Assembly: GCF_003194625.1 (NCBI RefSeq)
Contig: NZ_QHKX01000003.1
Span: 558,001-622,000 of the forward strand
Direction: 5' to 3'
Length of the DNA stretch: 64,000 nucleotides
Source: Nocardioides solisilvae
Lineage (GTDB): Bacteria > Actinomycetota > Actinomycetes > Propionibacteriales > Nocardioidaceae
The notes beneath the pieces are model-generated. The model worked only from the letters and a program-made list of their open reading frames with translations, was not told where the DNA came from and made no database searches. Shown here in pieces: positions 26,001-33,699 of the stretch (its first letter is position 1; every line of letters starts with the position of its first letter). A program made the translations under genes and the position numbers.

Positions 26001-29000
26001 GCGTCGGCCGCCCCGAAGGCGTCCTGGACCACCGGAGGGTTGTTGAACCCCTCGGCCGTCTCCACGCGCAGCGTGGCCAGCGAGCTCTGCAGGCCGTTGT
26101 CGAGCGAGTAGACCACCTCGACGGTCTCGGCGTCGGGGTCGGCCGGTGCGTCCACCAGGACCGGGCCGATCTCGGAGTCCAGGCGCACGCCGCGCGGCGG
26201 GTCCACCAGGTCGAGCGTGACCCGCTTGGCGGAGCCGATCTCGTCGTTGGCCAGCACGTCGACGCGCGCGGTGGCACCGGGGGCGACGGTGATCTCGTCG
26301 GCGACCGCGACCGGGGCCTGCGGGAGCCCCGCCGGCACCACGGCGACCCGGGCCACCCCGGTCGCCTCGGCGCCCCGGGCGTCGGTGATCGTGTAGGTGA
26401 ACTCGTCGGTGCCCGAGACGCCTGGGTAGGACTGGTACTGCAGGTAGTTGGCGCCGTGCTCGAGCAGGCGGCCCAGGCGGGGTGCCGACGCGATCCCCGT
26501 GACCACCACGGGGTCGCCGTCGGGGTCGACCTCGCTGCCGGGGAGCTTCAGCCTGAGCGGCTCCCCCGCGACGACCCGGCCCTCGAGGGCGGGCGGCTCG
26601 GGGGCGGTGTTGGGCCCGTCGTCGGGCACCACCACGACCGCGAGCTCGCCCGGGGCGGTCTCGCCGGTCGTGTTGCGCGCGACGTAGGGCACCCGGAACG
26701 TCTCGCGCTCCTCGAGGTCCACGGGCGCGACGTAGCGGACCAGCCGGCCCGAGACGTAGGCGGTGCCGGCCTCGCCGACGTAGTCCTGCCGCGCCACGAC
26801 CTCCAGCTCGCCGGAGCGCTCGGTGGCGCTGTCGGGCGCGAGGTCGAGCCGGTCGCCCGACGGGCTGAAGTCGTTGTCGAGGACGGGGTGGGCGACCACC
26901 TGGCCGGCGCGCACGACGACCCGGTCGGGCCCGGTCACCGGCGTGTTGTCCTCGGGCACCGGCCGCTGGGTGACGAGCACCTCGCCGCTGACGCCGGAGA
27001 CCGAGCCGTTGCTGATCGTGTAGCGGACCACCTGGGCCGACGGGTTGAGCACGCCCTGGCGCGCGGAGATCCGCAGCCAGCGGCCCTCGACGACCGCGAC
27101 GTCGACCTGCCCCTCGCGGTCGGGCCGGGCGTCCTGGACGACGAGGATGCCGCCCGCGGGGTCGACGTCGTTGGCCAGCACGTCGACCGTGGCGGCCGAC
27201 TGGCCGTAGAGGGTGAGCGTGTCGGGGCTGGCGACGGGGTCCTGCGGATTCTTCGGCGGCGGACGCACGTCGACCCGGATCTTGCCGCGGGCGAGCCGCG
27301 CGTTGCCGTACGCCGTCTGGTAGTCGAGCAGGTAGGTGCCGGCCTTGACCGCGTCCACCCGGACGACGCCGGAGTTGACGTCGGTGCGCACCTTGGCGCC
27401 GGCCTGGTCGGGGATCCGGCCGCCCAGCTCCAGCTGGGCGTTGGGGGTCCCCGGGTCGGAGCCGGGCAGGTCGTTGGCGAGCGGGCGGACGATGATCGGC
27501 TTGCCCACCTCGCCGCTGACCACGTCGGGCTCCGCGACGGCCGGGTAGGTCGTCTGCTCGAACTTCTCCTGGACGGTCACGTTGAGGACCTGCCGCACCG
27601 GCTCGGAGAGGCCGTCGGAGACGGCGTACTCGAGCTGGACCTCGCCGCCGGTGGCCGGCGCCTTCACCCGCAGCCGGCCGCTCGTCGTGGTCCGGGTGAC
27701 CACGTCCTGCAGGCCGCCGACGACGCGGGAGGACTCGAGCATCAGCGGGTCGCTGTCGGTGGGGTCGCGCCAGTCGGGGAGCACCGGCAGCTCGAGCGTG
27801 CCGCCGGCGGGCATCCGCCACTGGCGCGGCTCGTAGTTGTCGCGCAGCCGCGGCGCGGCGTTCTCCTGCCCGCCGCGCACCGCGACGGTGACCGTCGCCT
27901 GGTCCTTGAGGTTGCGGCCGTCGTCGATGTAGTAGTCGAAGCTCGCCTGGCCGCGGGCGTTCTGGGGAAGCGTCAGCTGGAGGGTCTGGCGGTCGGGGCT
28001 GATGGCGACGCGGGCACCCGGGATGTTGGGCTGGTCGACGCCCTGGATGGCCAGCAGCCGGCCCTCGGGGGCGGCGTCGTTGTCCAGCGGGTAGAGCACG
28101 CTGGTCCGGCCGGCGCGGGCGCCGAAGTCGTCGGGCTCGGCCTGCGGCGGACGACGGTCGCCGGTCGTCTGCTGCTCGTCCTCGGGCTGCTCCTTCTCGA
28201 CCTTCTTGGTGTCGGTGAAGGCCTCCCAGTTGTCGATCTTGAGGGGGCGGTCGGTGTCGACCTCCCAGACCGTGCCGCTGTCGGCGTCGTTGAGGACGAT
28301 GTCGCCGCGGTTGACCCGGAAGACGAGGTCGGAGGCCGTGCCCCGCGCGCCGAGCGACTGCACCTGCGGGGCCTCGTCGCCGCAGGCTGTGGCCAGCGTC
28401 CCCTCGCCGCCCGACCAGGCGGCGAAGACGCAGGGGCCGAGCCGCACCGGGGCGGTCGGGGTGCCGGAGACGTCGCCGACCAGGGTCGAGACGCGGCCGG
28501 AGCCGAGGTCGACCTCCGAGAGGCCCGCCCCGTGCGCGACGAGGACGGTGTCGGCCGCCGGGCCGGGCTGCTGCAGCAGCGCCCCGGGCTCCACCGTGGC
28601 GGCCCCGCCGGCGGTGGTCCACAGCGTCCCGCCCTCCCGGTCGAGCGTGACCGCGACCTCGCCGACGGAGGTCATCGCGTCGGGGCTGCCCGCTGCCTCG
28701 GGGAGCTCCTCGGTCGTGGGCTCCTGCAGGTCGGGCTGCGCCGGGTCGGGCTGCCACGTGGCGACGCGCTCCTTGCCGGCGGAGACGACGACCACGGCAC
28801 CGCCCCGGGTGACCGTCATCGCGGCACCGGCCCCGACCTTGGCCAGCGGCTCGGCCTGCTGGTCGAGCGCGGCGACCAGCGGGGCGCCGGTCTGCTCGTC
28901 GTACCGGACCGCCCAGGTGCTGCCCGTCTCCGGGTCCACCGCGGCGAGCGTCCCGCCGACCATCGCCACGGTGCCGCCCGGGGCCAGGGAGGCACTGGCG

Positions 29001-29332
29001 CCGTCGTTGGCGCGCAGGGTGGCGGGGTCGAGGGGCACGAGCCGGCCGGCACGGCCGTTGACCCCGACGACGGAGGCGCCGTCCTGGTGGACGTCGAGGT
29101 CGGCGTCCTGCTCCAGGGGGACGGCGCCGTCGAGCCGGTTGATCGGCTTGTTGAGCCGGCCGAAGTAGCCCTTGTCGCTCTTGGTGACCCAGATGCCGCC
29201 GTCGTTGAGCTCGGTGCGGTGCGACTGGTAGCCGTCGGCGGAGATCGCGTACGCCAGCACGGCACCCGCCGCCACGACGAGCGCCGTGTGCGAGGCGATG
29301 GCCGCCCTGTGCCGACGCAGGAACCCGCGCAT
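23069..29332 (-). CDS. Giant membrane-anchored Ig-like/fibronectin type III surface protein
   Basis: A 2087-residue protein. One hydrophobic helix near residues 13-33 after a basic start (MRGFLRRHRAAIASH) suggests a signal anchor with the rest outside. Residues about 50-370 look like a beta-propeller or repeat region. A charged linker follows. Residues about 395-1490 hold many cadherin/Ig-like modules marked by VLANDVDP, VLANDEIG, PLANDLPG and LDNDFSPSG. From about 1500 come at least three FN3 domains (LSWAPSD, LRWGKAPT, LDWAGTLP). Several Cys occur near the end. No LPxTG sorting signal is seen. It leads an operon with MoxR, DUF58 and a TgpA-like protein, and is divergent from FHA and kinase genes, pointing to a regulated adhesin or wall-spanning sensor. 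The ATG at 29332 was chosen to keep the anchor. Confidence 0.88.
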   Translation of the reverse strand: MRGFLRRHRAAIASHTALVVAAGAVLAYAISADGYQSHRTELNDGGIWVTKSDKGYFGRLNKPINRLDGAVPLEQDADLDVHQDGASVVGVNGRAGRLVPLDPATLRANDGASASLAPGGTVAMVGGTLAAVDPETGSTWAVRYDEQTGAPLVAALDQQAEPLAKVGAGAAMTVTRGGAVVVVSAGKERVATWQPDPAQPDLQEPTTEELPEAAGSPDAMTSVGEVAVTLDREGGTLWTTAGGAATVEPGALLQQPGPAADTVLVAHGAGLSEVDLGSGRVSTLVGDVSGTPTAPVRLGPCVFAAWSGGEGTLATACGDEAPQVQSLGARGTASDLVFRVNRGDIVLNDADSGTVWEVDTDRPLKIDNWEAFTDTKKVEKEQPEDEQQTTGDRRPPQAEPDDFGARAGRTSVLYPLDNDAAPEGRLLAIQGVDQPNIPGARVAISPDRQTLQLTLPQNARGQASFDYYIDDGRNLKDQATVTVAVRGGQENAAPRLRDNYEPRQWRMPAGGTLELPVLPDWRDPTDSDPLMLESSRVVGGLQDVVTRTTTSGRLRVKAPATGGEVQLEYAVSDGLSEPVRQVLNVTVQEKFEQTTYPAVAEPDVVSGEVGKPIIVRPLANDLPGSDPGTPNAQLELGGRIPDQAGAKVRTDVNSGVVRVDAVKAGTYLLDYQTAYGNARLARGKIRVDVRPPPKNPQDPVASPDTLTLYGQSAATVDVLANDVDPAGGILVVQDARPDREGQVDVAVVEGRWLRISARQGVLNPSAQVVRYTISNGSVSGVSGEVLVTQRPVPEDNTPVTGPDRVVVRAGQVVAHPVLDNDFSPSGDRLDLAPDSATERSGELEVVARQDYVGEAGTAYVSGRLVRYVAPVDLEERETFRVPYVARNTTGETAPGELAVVVVPDDGPNTAPEPPALEGRVVAGEPLRLKLPGSEVDPDGDPVVVTGIASAPRLGRLLEHGANYLQYQSYPGVSGTDEFTYTITDARGAEATGVARVAVVPAGLPQAPVAVADEITVAPGATARVDVLANDEIGSAKRVTLDLVDPPRGVRLDSEIGPVLVDAPADPDAETVEVVYSLDNGLQSSLATLRVETAEGFNNPPVVQDAFGAADAGDAVKVDLLAADEDRPAAYDPDGSVDDLRVTQVYAEEGTYELVGNTVTVTRGEAPRVVPFRVEDAQGGAASASLYVPPAAGGRPYLKAGSLIEVGSGASKRFKLDKYVANPGGGSLTLTGSQQVWGSPRSAVSARGTSDTEVELSARDDFRGPAAVMVEVVGGTGGEDGGSGSAPTVISIPVQVGDDRPEIDCTDTPIDVAASDAVVIDVPSVCTVVGPTLEPGQEYALGYSAAWSQEVPGVELAADGGPLLNVSVDGGTRAGSVAELTVRAGDSDPDTIRVRVTRAPSPSLLSISVPDMKPGASKEIDLARYLRAGVRDPRPTILSVRRVSGNSVNPSSSGSTLRLQAPRGAGGRTELQVEMSDVSSDDPGPERRVSGRISVEVQDVPTAPGAPFSNEIRDRSVDLSWAPSDPRGSRIDFYEVALVDGSRSQRFRSNRGTFRVPDNGKRYAFKVRAHNKVGFSEWSGRSRSAVIDRQPGVVPWIRADEIGDGTLTLRWGKAPTRASDIQMYYISWRDGAQEVVGTKRSTQIPGLDNNQQYTFSVRARNATGTSEPRVSDPFQTIGTPASPKGLTMQDLQSGAGSTTVRLDWAGTLPEGPAPTLYSVRATVNGRGETLPGCRRITATTCRHEGVPYDGRVWTYTVQAHNERNTSPASTPQTFAAVGTPEPWGGWSWDATGQDNQVRVNYQVPPSRGAQSNVTVLVNGVPGRTASQTGQQAQVVGLPNNLQPHSVRLRVCNEQSKCSESSVQDAQSYGPLNDQMVRARAEVAGSRVTWVVEGNNNGNPGKLLVRTLDVSQRGAPVLLGEQTVDLGGYGPGTFTYPMQPVELGWRSTTRVEVTLYDDAPGNRGAGNAAAEAGTGDPPAPVATLTKVPCNDGGNANNPCSPPETDPGDRCYSSSCGFVSFRVTGFLSAYGCSVVRTGITSETIHSFQDANGDVAVTLPNYYWNGTLSIDCTTADQGDKKRQNASAVKGW

Positions 29333-29483
29333 CTCGAACTCTTCCCCCTGGTTCTGGTGCCGCCACGCACTTCGAGGGGTGAGACTACGTGATGGGTCGA
29401 GGGCCGGTGCGATGATGGACGCACAGCGGGCCGCCCTCGGGCGGTCCGTCACAATGACGGCCGGACATCGGGAGGGGGGACGT

Positions 29484-30818
29484 GTGGTCGCGGAGACCAG
29501 GTACGCCGCGGGGAGCGGCCTGTTGATGGGCTTCGGCGACCACTGGCTCCTGCTGACCGACCCCCACGACGACGCGGTGGTGGACGACCTCTGGGAGGCC
29601 CTCTCCTCCCGCGACCCCCTCGCCCAGGTGCTCGCCGTGGCCGAGCGCGCCTTCTCCGGCGAGGTGCCGGGGCTCGCGCTGGTCGACGTGGGCCCGGGCG
29701 CCGGTCCCGGTGGCCCGCGCGAGCTGTCCCGGGGCACGGGCACCGTCGAGGCCCACGACGGCGGCTGGGCCCTCGGCCTCGGCGGCAGGCCCGCGCCCGA
29801 CGCCGGACGGCTCCTGCTCGGCGGCGTGGTGGCGGCCGACGCGGCCGTGGTGCGGCCGGCCGGCCGCGCGGCCGCGGCCGCGCCCGCGAGCGGCGGGCTG
29901 ATCGACGGGATCCCCACCGACATCCTGCTGGCCCGGGGGCCGGAGGGCCCGCCGCCGCGACGCCCCGTGGTGCGGCGGCACGACCCGGCCGACTCCACCT
30001 CGCGGGAGACCACCGAGCCCGACCCCTCCCTCGTGGAGCTGCACGCGGGGGCCATCACGGCCGTCCCTTCAGTCATCGCGCCCGCGGCGCCACCGGAGTC
30101 CGCAGCGCTTGCGGAGCCCGCAGCGCCCGCGCGCGTCGACGAGCCCGTGGCCGGGCCCGCTCCCGAGGCCGCTGCCCAGGTCGGCGCGGCCTCCCCCGAC
30201 GAGCCCTCCCCCACCGGGACGTCCCCCGCCCCGGAGCCGGCGCCCGCGGGTGCGGCCGACCACGACGGGAGCACCGTCTTCCGCCCCGACCACCTCGTGG
30301 CGACCGGGATGGTCGAGTCGGTGGACGCCGTGTGGTGCCCCGCCGGCCACCTCACGCCGCCGCACCAGCCCCTGTGCCGGATCTGCCGTGCCCAGGTCGC
30401 GCCGCAGCACCCGCAGCGGGTGCCCCGCCCGGTGCTGGGCGGCCTGCGCCTGGCGACCGGCGAGGTCGTCCCGCTCGACCGCGCCGTGGTGCTCGGCCGC
30501 CGCCCGCAGCCCCTGCCCGCGCCGGGCGAGTGGCCCCACCTGGTGACCGTCCCGTCGGATCACGGCTTCGTCTCCCGGATGCACCTCCACCTCACCGTCG
30601 AGGGTTGGCAGGTCGTCGCCCGCGACCTCGGGTCCCGCGGGGGGACGACGCTCAAGGTGCCCGGCCAGGAGCCCGTGAGGATGGTCCCCGAGCGTCCCTA
30701 CGCGCTCGAGCCCGGTCACGTGCTGGACCTCGCCGACACCTACGAGGTCCGCTACGAGGTCGGGCCCGACGCCGGTGCGAGCGGCGCGTCCGGCGACGGG
30801 GGTGGCCCAGCGTCGTGA
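29484..30818 (+). CDS. FHA domain protein with N-terminal domain shared with a second FHA protein
   Basis: A 444-residue cytoplasmic protein. Residues about 1-75 form a small domain (GFGDHWLLLTDPHDDAVVDDL, LALVDVGPG) that resembles the N-terminus of the FHA protein at 62467-63831. A Pro/Ala-rich linker follows. Near residue 285 is a zinc-ribbon-like CPAGH...CRIC, then an FHA domain (VVLGRRPQ, DHGFVSRMHLHLTVEGWQV, DLGSRGGTTL) that should bind phosphothreonine. The GTG at 29484 was chosen for the strong GGGAGGGGGGA upstream; longer starts fall in the divergent promoter region. It overlaps the kinase gene (GTGA), so kinase and reader are made together. Confidence 0.87.
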   Translation: MVAETRYAAGSGLLMGFGDHWLLLTDPHDDAVVDDLWEALSSRDPLAQVLAVAERAFSGEVPGLALVDVGPGAGPGGPRELSRGTGTVEAHDGGWALGLGGRPAPDAGRLLLGGVVAADAAVVRPAGRAAAAAPASGGLIDGIPTDILLARGPEGPPPRRPVVRRHDPADSTSRETTEPDPSLVELHAGAITAVPSVIAPAAPPESAALAEPAAPARVDEPVAGPAPEAAAQVGAASPDEPSPTGTSPAPEPAPAGAADHDGSTVFRPDHLVATGMVESVDAVWCPAGHLTPPHQPLCRICRAQVAPQHPQRVPRPVLGGLRLATGEVVPLDRAVVLGRRPQPLPAPGEWPHLVTVPSDHGFVSRMHLHLTVEGWQVVARDLGSRGGTTLKVPGQEPVRMVPERPYALEPGHVLDLADTYEVRYEVGPDAGASGASGDGGGPAS

Positions 30819-32257
30819 GCGCTCCCCACCTCCCCGGGTTCACCTTCGTCGAGCACCTCGGATCCGGCGGCTTCGCCGACGTCTTCCTCTACGAGCAGGA
30901 GTGGCCGCGCCAGCGCGTCGCCGTGAAGGTCGTGCGCCCCGACGTCCCGCTGACCGACCGGGAGAAGTCGCTCTTCGCCGCGGAGGCCAACGCGATGGCG
31001 CGGCTGGCCGACCACCCCTACATCGTCTCGGTGATCACGGCCGGCATCACCGAGGAGGGCGGCCGCCCGTTCCTGGTGATGCGCTACTGCCCGCCGCCCG
31101 ACCTCGGGGTGCGGGTGCGAGCCAACCCGATGGCGCCCGCCGAGGCGATCGCCACCGGCATCAAGCTGGCGAGCGCCATCGAGACGGCGCACCGCTCCGG
31201 GATCCTGCACCGGGACATCAAGCCGAGCAACGTGCTGGTGACGACCTACCACGAGCCCGCCCTCACCGACTTCGGCATCGCCGGCCACATCCAGGACGTC
31301 GAGGGGGACAACGACGTCCGGATCTCCTACCCCTGGTCGCCGCCCGAGATGCTCGACGGCCGGTCCAACGGCTCCGTCGCCTCCGACGTCTACTCCCTCG
31401 GCGCCACCATCTGGCACCTCCTGGTCGGCCGGTCGCCGTTCTCGGTGCCCAACGGAGACAACTCCACCCGCGCCCTGAGCGCCCGGATCCTGCACGCGGC
31501 GCCCCCCGCGACGCAGCGTCCCGACGTGCCGCCCGCCCTGGACCGCCTGCTCCAGCAGTGCCTCGCGAAGAACCCCGACCACCGCCCCCGCACCGCCCTC
31601 GACCTGGCCCGGGCGCTCCAGCGGATCGAGGCCGACGCGGGCTTCAGCCGGACCCCGGTCGCCGTCGAGGGCGACCGGTCCGACGAGGCGGTCTCGCTCC
31701 CCCGGCCCGCCCCGGTGGCGCCCGACCTGCCCGGGTCCACCCCCCCGCCGGCGGGGGCGGCGGACGAGGACCACACGGTGATGAAGCCTGTCACGGTGCT
31801 GACCGCCGGCCCCCGGCCCAGCGAGCCGCGGCGCGCCACCACTCCGCACGACGAGCCGGACGCCGACGAGGAGCAGCAGGAACGCCGCGGTCCGGCGGCG
31901 ACGGTGGGGGCGGTGGTCGCCGTGCTGCTGCTCGTCGGGGTGGTCGCCGGCCTCCTGCTGCGCGACGAGCCGGAGCGGGACGACCCGCTGCCCCCGCCGC
32001 CGCCCCCGACGCTGCTGGTCGGGCTCGACCAGCCGACGGTGCGCGCGGAGCGTGGCCCCGAGGGCGTCACGTTCTCCTGGAGCGTCCCCGGCGGGCCGAG
32101 CCGTGGGGACCGCTGGCGGCTCTACCTGGTCGAGCGCGACGAGTACCGCACGATGCGCAAGACGAGCCTGCTGCTCCGCACGCCGGAGCGGTCCTGCCTC
32201 ACCGTGACGCTGGAGCGCGGCGACCAGGCCTCGCCGCCCGGCCGCGAGTGCGGCTGA
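30815..32257 (+). CDS. Transmembrane Ser/Thr protein kinase with extracellular FN3-like domain
   Basis: A 480-residue Hanks-type kinase. Catalytic features are the Gly-rich loop GSGGFADV (17-23), Lys38 (VAVKVV), HRDIKPSN with Asp134, and DFG at 152-154. The activation segment (residues 155-178) ends in SPPE instead of APE and contains no threonine, unlike PknB-type kinases that autophosphorylate there. A Pro-rich juxtamembrane stretch leads to one transmembrane helix (about 362-383). The roughly 95-residue outer part looks like a single FN3-type domain (VTFSWSVPGGP) with a Cys pair near the end, not PASTA repeats. It begins at GTG 30815, overlapping the FHA stop. Probably senses the envelope state and signals to the FHA proteins. 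Confidence 0.92.
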   Translation: MSAPHLPGFTFVEHLGSGGFADVFLYEQEWPRQRVAVKVVRPDVPLTDREKSLFAAEANAMARLADHPYIVSVITAGITEEGGRPFLVMRYCPPPDLGVRVRANPMAPAEAIATGIKLASAIETAHRSGILHRDIKPSNVLVTTYHEPALTDFGIAGHIQDVEGDNDVRISYPWSPPEMLDGRSNGSVASDVYSLGATIWHLLVGRSPFSVPNGDNSTRALSARILHAAPPATQRPDVPPALDRLLQQCLAKNPDHRPRTALDLARALQRIEADAGFSRTPVAVEGDRSDEAVSLPRPAPVAPDLPGSTPPPAGAADEDHTVMKPVTVLTAGPRPSEPRRATTPHDEPDADEEQQERRGPAATVGAVVAVLLLVGVVAGLLLRDEPERDDPLPPPPPPTLLVGLDQPTVRAERGPEGVTFSWSVPGGPSRGDRWRLYLVERDEYRTMRKTSLLLRTPERSCLTVTLERGDQASPPGRECG

Positions 32258-32281
32258 CCGCTGGGCCGCCGCGGGTCGGGC

Positions 32282-33112
32282 TCAGTCGGCTCGTCCGCCG
32301 AAGGGGACGCCCAGCTCGCCCAGCCGCTGCTCCCCGCCGTCGAGGTCGGTCAGCACCCAGGCCCCCTCGGGCGTGAGCGTGAAGGTGTGCTCGAAGTGCG
32401 CGGACCAGGACCCGTCGGCGGTCACGACCGTCCACTCGTCGTCCTCGAGCTCGGTCTCCTTCGTCCCGAGGGTGACCATCGGCTCGACCGCGAGCGCGAG
32501 CCCCCGGACGAGCTTGGGTCCACGCCCGGGACGGCCGTAGTTGGGGACGTTGGGCGGCTGGTGCATCTGGGTGCCGATGCCGTGGCCCGTGTAGTCCTCG
32601 AGGATCCCGTAGTCGCCGCACGAGCGCACGTGGGACTCGATCGCGTGGGAGATGTCGGTGACCCGACCGCCCAGGCGCGCAGCCGCGATCCCCCGCCACA
32701 GGCTCTCCTCGGTGACCTCGAGGAGCCGGGCCACCTCGTCGGGGACGGCGCCCACCGCGATCGTGACGGCCGCGTCGCCGTGCCAGCCGTCGACGATGGC
32801 GCCGCAGTCGATGGAGACGACGTCGCCCTCGGCCAGGACCCGCCCGCCGGGGATCCCGTGGACCACCTGCTCGTTGACGGAGGCACAGATCGTCGCCGGG
32901 AACGGCGGGTGGCTGTAGCCCTTGAACGACGGGATGCCGCCGTGGGAGCGGATGTGGTCCTCCGCGACGGCGTCGAGCTCGGCGGTGCTGACGCCGGGCC
33001 GCACCGACGCGCGCAGCAGCTCCAGCGTCCGGCCCACCAGGAGCCCCGCGACGCGCATGCGCTCGATCTGCTCGGGGGTCTTGATCTCCACCCCGCGGTC
33101 GCGGAAGCCCAC
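32282..33112 (-). CDS. map: Type I methionine aminopeptidase
   Basis: Removes the initiator Met from nascent proteins, using two metal ions. The 276-residue enzyme has the expected ligands: HGIP (His), DVVSIDCGAIVDGWHGD (two Asp), GHGIG (His), and the Glu residues of LAVEPMV and HFEHTF. The start is GTG 33112, 11 bp from the adk stop. This is the end of the secY-adk-map unit. Usually infA follows; here a convergent kinase gene ends 24 bp away with no obvious terminator between. Confidence 0.97.
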   Translation of the reverse strand: MGFRDRGVEIKTPEQIERMRVAGLLVGRTLELLRASVRPGVSTAELDAVAEDHIRSHGGIPSFKGYSHPPFPATICASVNEQVVHGIPGGRVLAEGDVVSIDCGAIVDGWHGDAAVTIAVGAVPDEVARLLEVTEESLWRGIAAARLGGRVTDISHAIESHVRSCGDYGILEDYTGHGIGTQMHQPPNVPNYGRPGRGPKLVRGLALAVEPMVTLGTKETELEDDEWTVVTADGSWSAHFEHTFTLTPEGAWVLTDLDGGEQRLGELGVPFGGRAD

Positions 33113-33123
33113 GTCGACCTGCG

Positions 33124-33699
33124 TCAGGCCCCGGGCAGGGCGTCGAGCGCGGCGAAGACCCGCGAGGTGACCTCCGCGACCTCGCCCATGCCGTCCACCT
33201 CGAGGAGCAGCCCGCGCTCGCGGTAGACGTCGATCAGCGGGGCGGTCTCCTTGGCGTAGACCTCCTGCCGACGCCGGATCACGTCCTCGGTGTCGTCGGC
33301 GCGCCCCTCGACGACGGCGCGCTGCAGCAGCCGCTGGACGATCTCCTCGCCGTCGACGGTGAGGACGACGACGGCCTGGAGCTCGCAGCCCCGCTCCGTC
33401 AGCATGCCGTCCAGCTCCTGGACCTGCGCCACCGTGCGGGGGTAGCCGTCGAGCAGGAAGCCCGGCTCGCAGTCGGCTTCCGCGAGGCGGTCGCGCACCA
33501 TGGCGTTGGTGACGGTGTCAGGGACGTACTCCCCCGCGTCCATGAACCGCTTGGCCTCCACCCCGAGCGGGGTGCCCTCCGAGACGTTGGCCCGGAAGAT
33601 GTCGCCGGTCGAGATCGCGGGGATGCCGTAGTGCTCGGCGATGAACCTGGCCTGGGTGCCCTTGCCGGCCCCGGGCGGTCCCATGATGATCAGACGCAT
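33124..33699 (-). CDS. adk: Adenylate kinase
   Basis: Interconverts AMP + ATP and 2 ADP. The 191-residue enzyme has the P-loop GPPGAGKGTQA, the AMP-binding ISTGDIFRANV and FLLDGYPRT, and a short LID region (RADDTEDVIRRRQ) lacking the zinc-binding Cys set, the short-form adenylate kinase typical of actinobacteria. Its ATG overlaps the secY stop (TGATG), giving tight coupling with the translocon gene. Confidence 0.98.
   Translation of the reverse strand: MRLIIMGPPGAGKGTQARFIAEHYGIPAISTGDIFRANVSEGTPLGVEAKRFMDAGEYVPDTVTNAMVRDRLAEADCEPGFLLDGYPRTVAQVQELDGMLTERGCELQAVVVLTVDGEEIVQRLLQRAVVEGRADDTEDVIRRRQEVYAKETAPLIDVYRERGLLLEVDGMGEVAEVTSRVFAALDALPGA

Noticed and set aside
26456..29392. A long plus-strand open frame opposite the giant surface protein gene
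   Set aside because: The composition is that of a shadow frame (runs of Val, Asp, Gly, His), while the minus-strand frame has repeated Ig-like and FN3 motifs.
18340..32257. The inserted locus as a prophage or genomic island
   Set aside because: No integrase, transposase, tRNA or direct-repeat boundary was seen. Codon use and GC look like the neighbours, and the gene set is typical of chromosomal actinobacterial loci.
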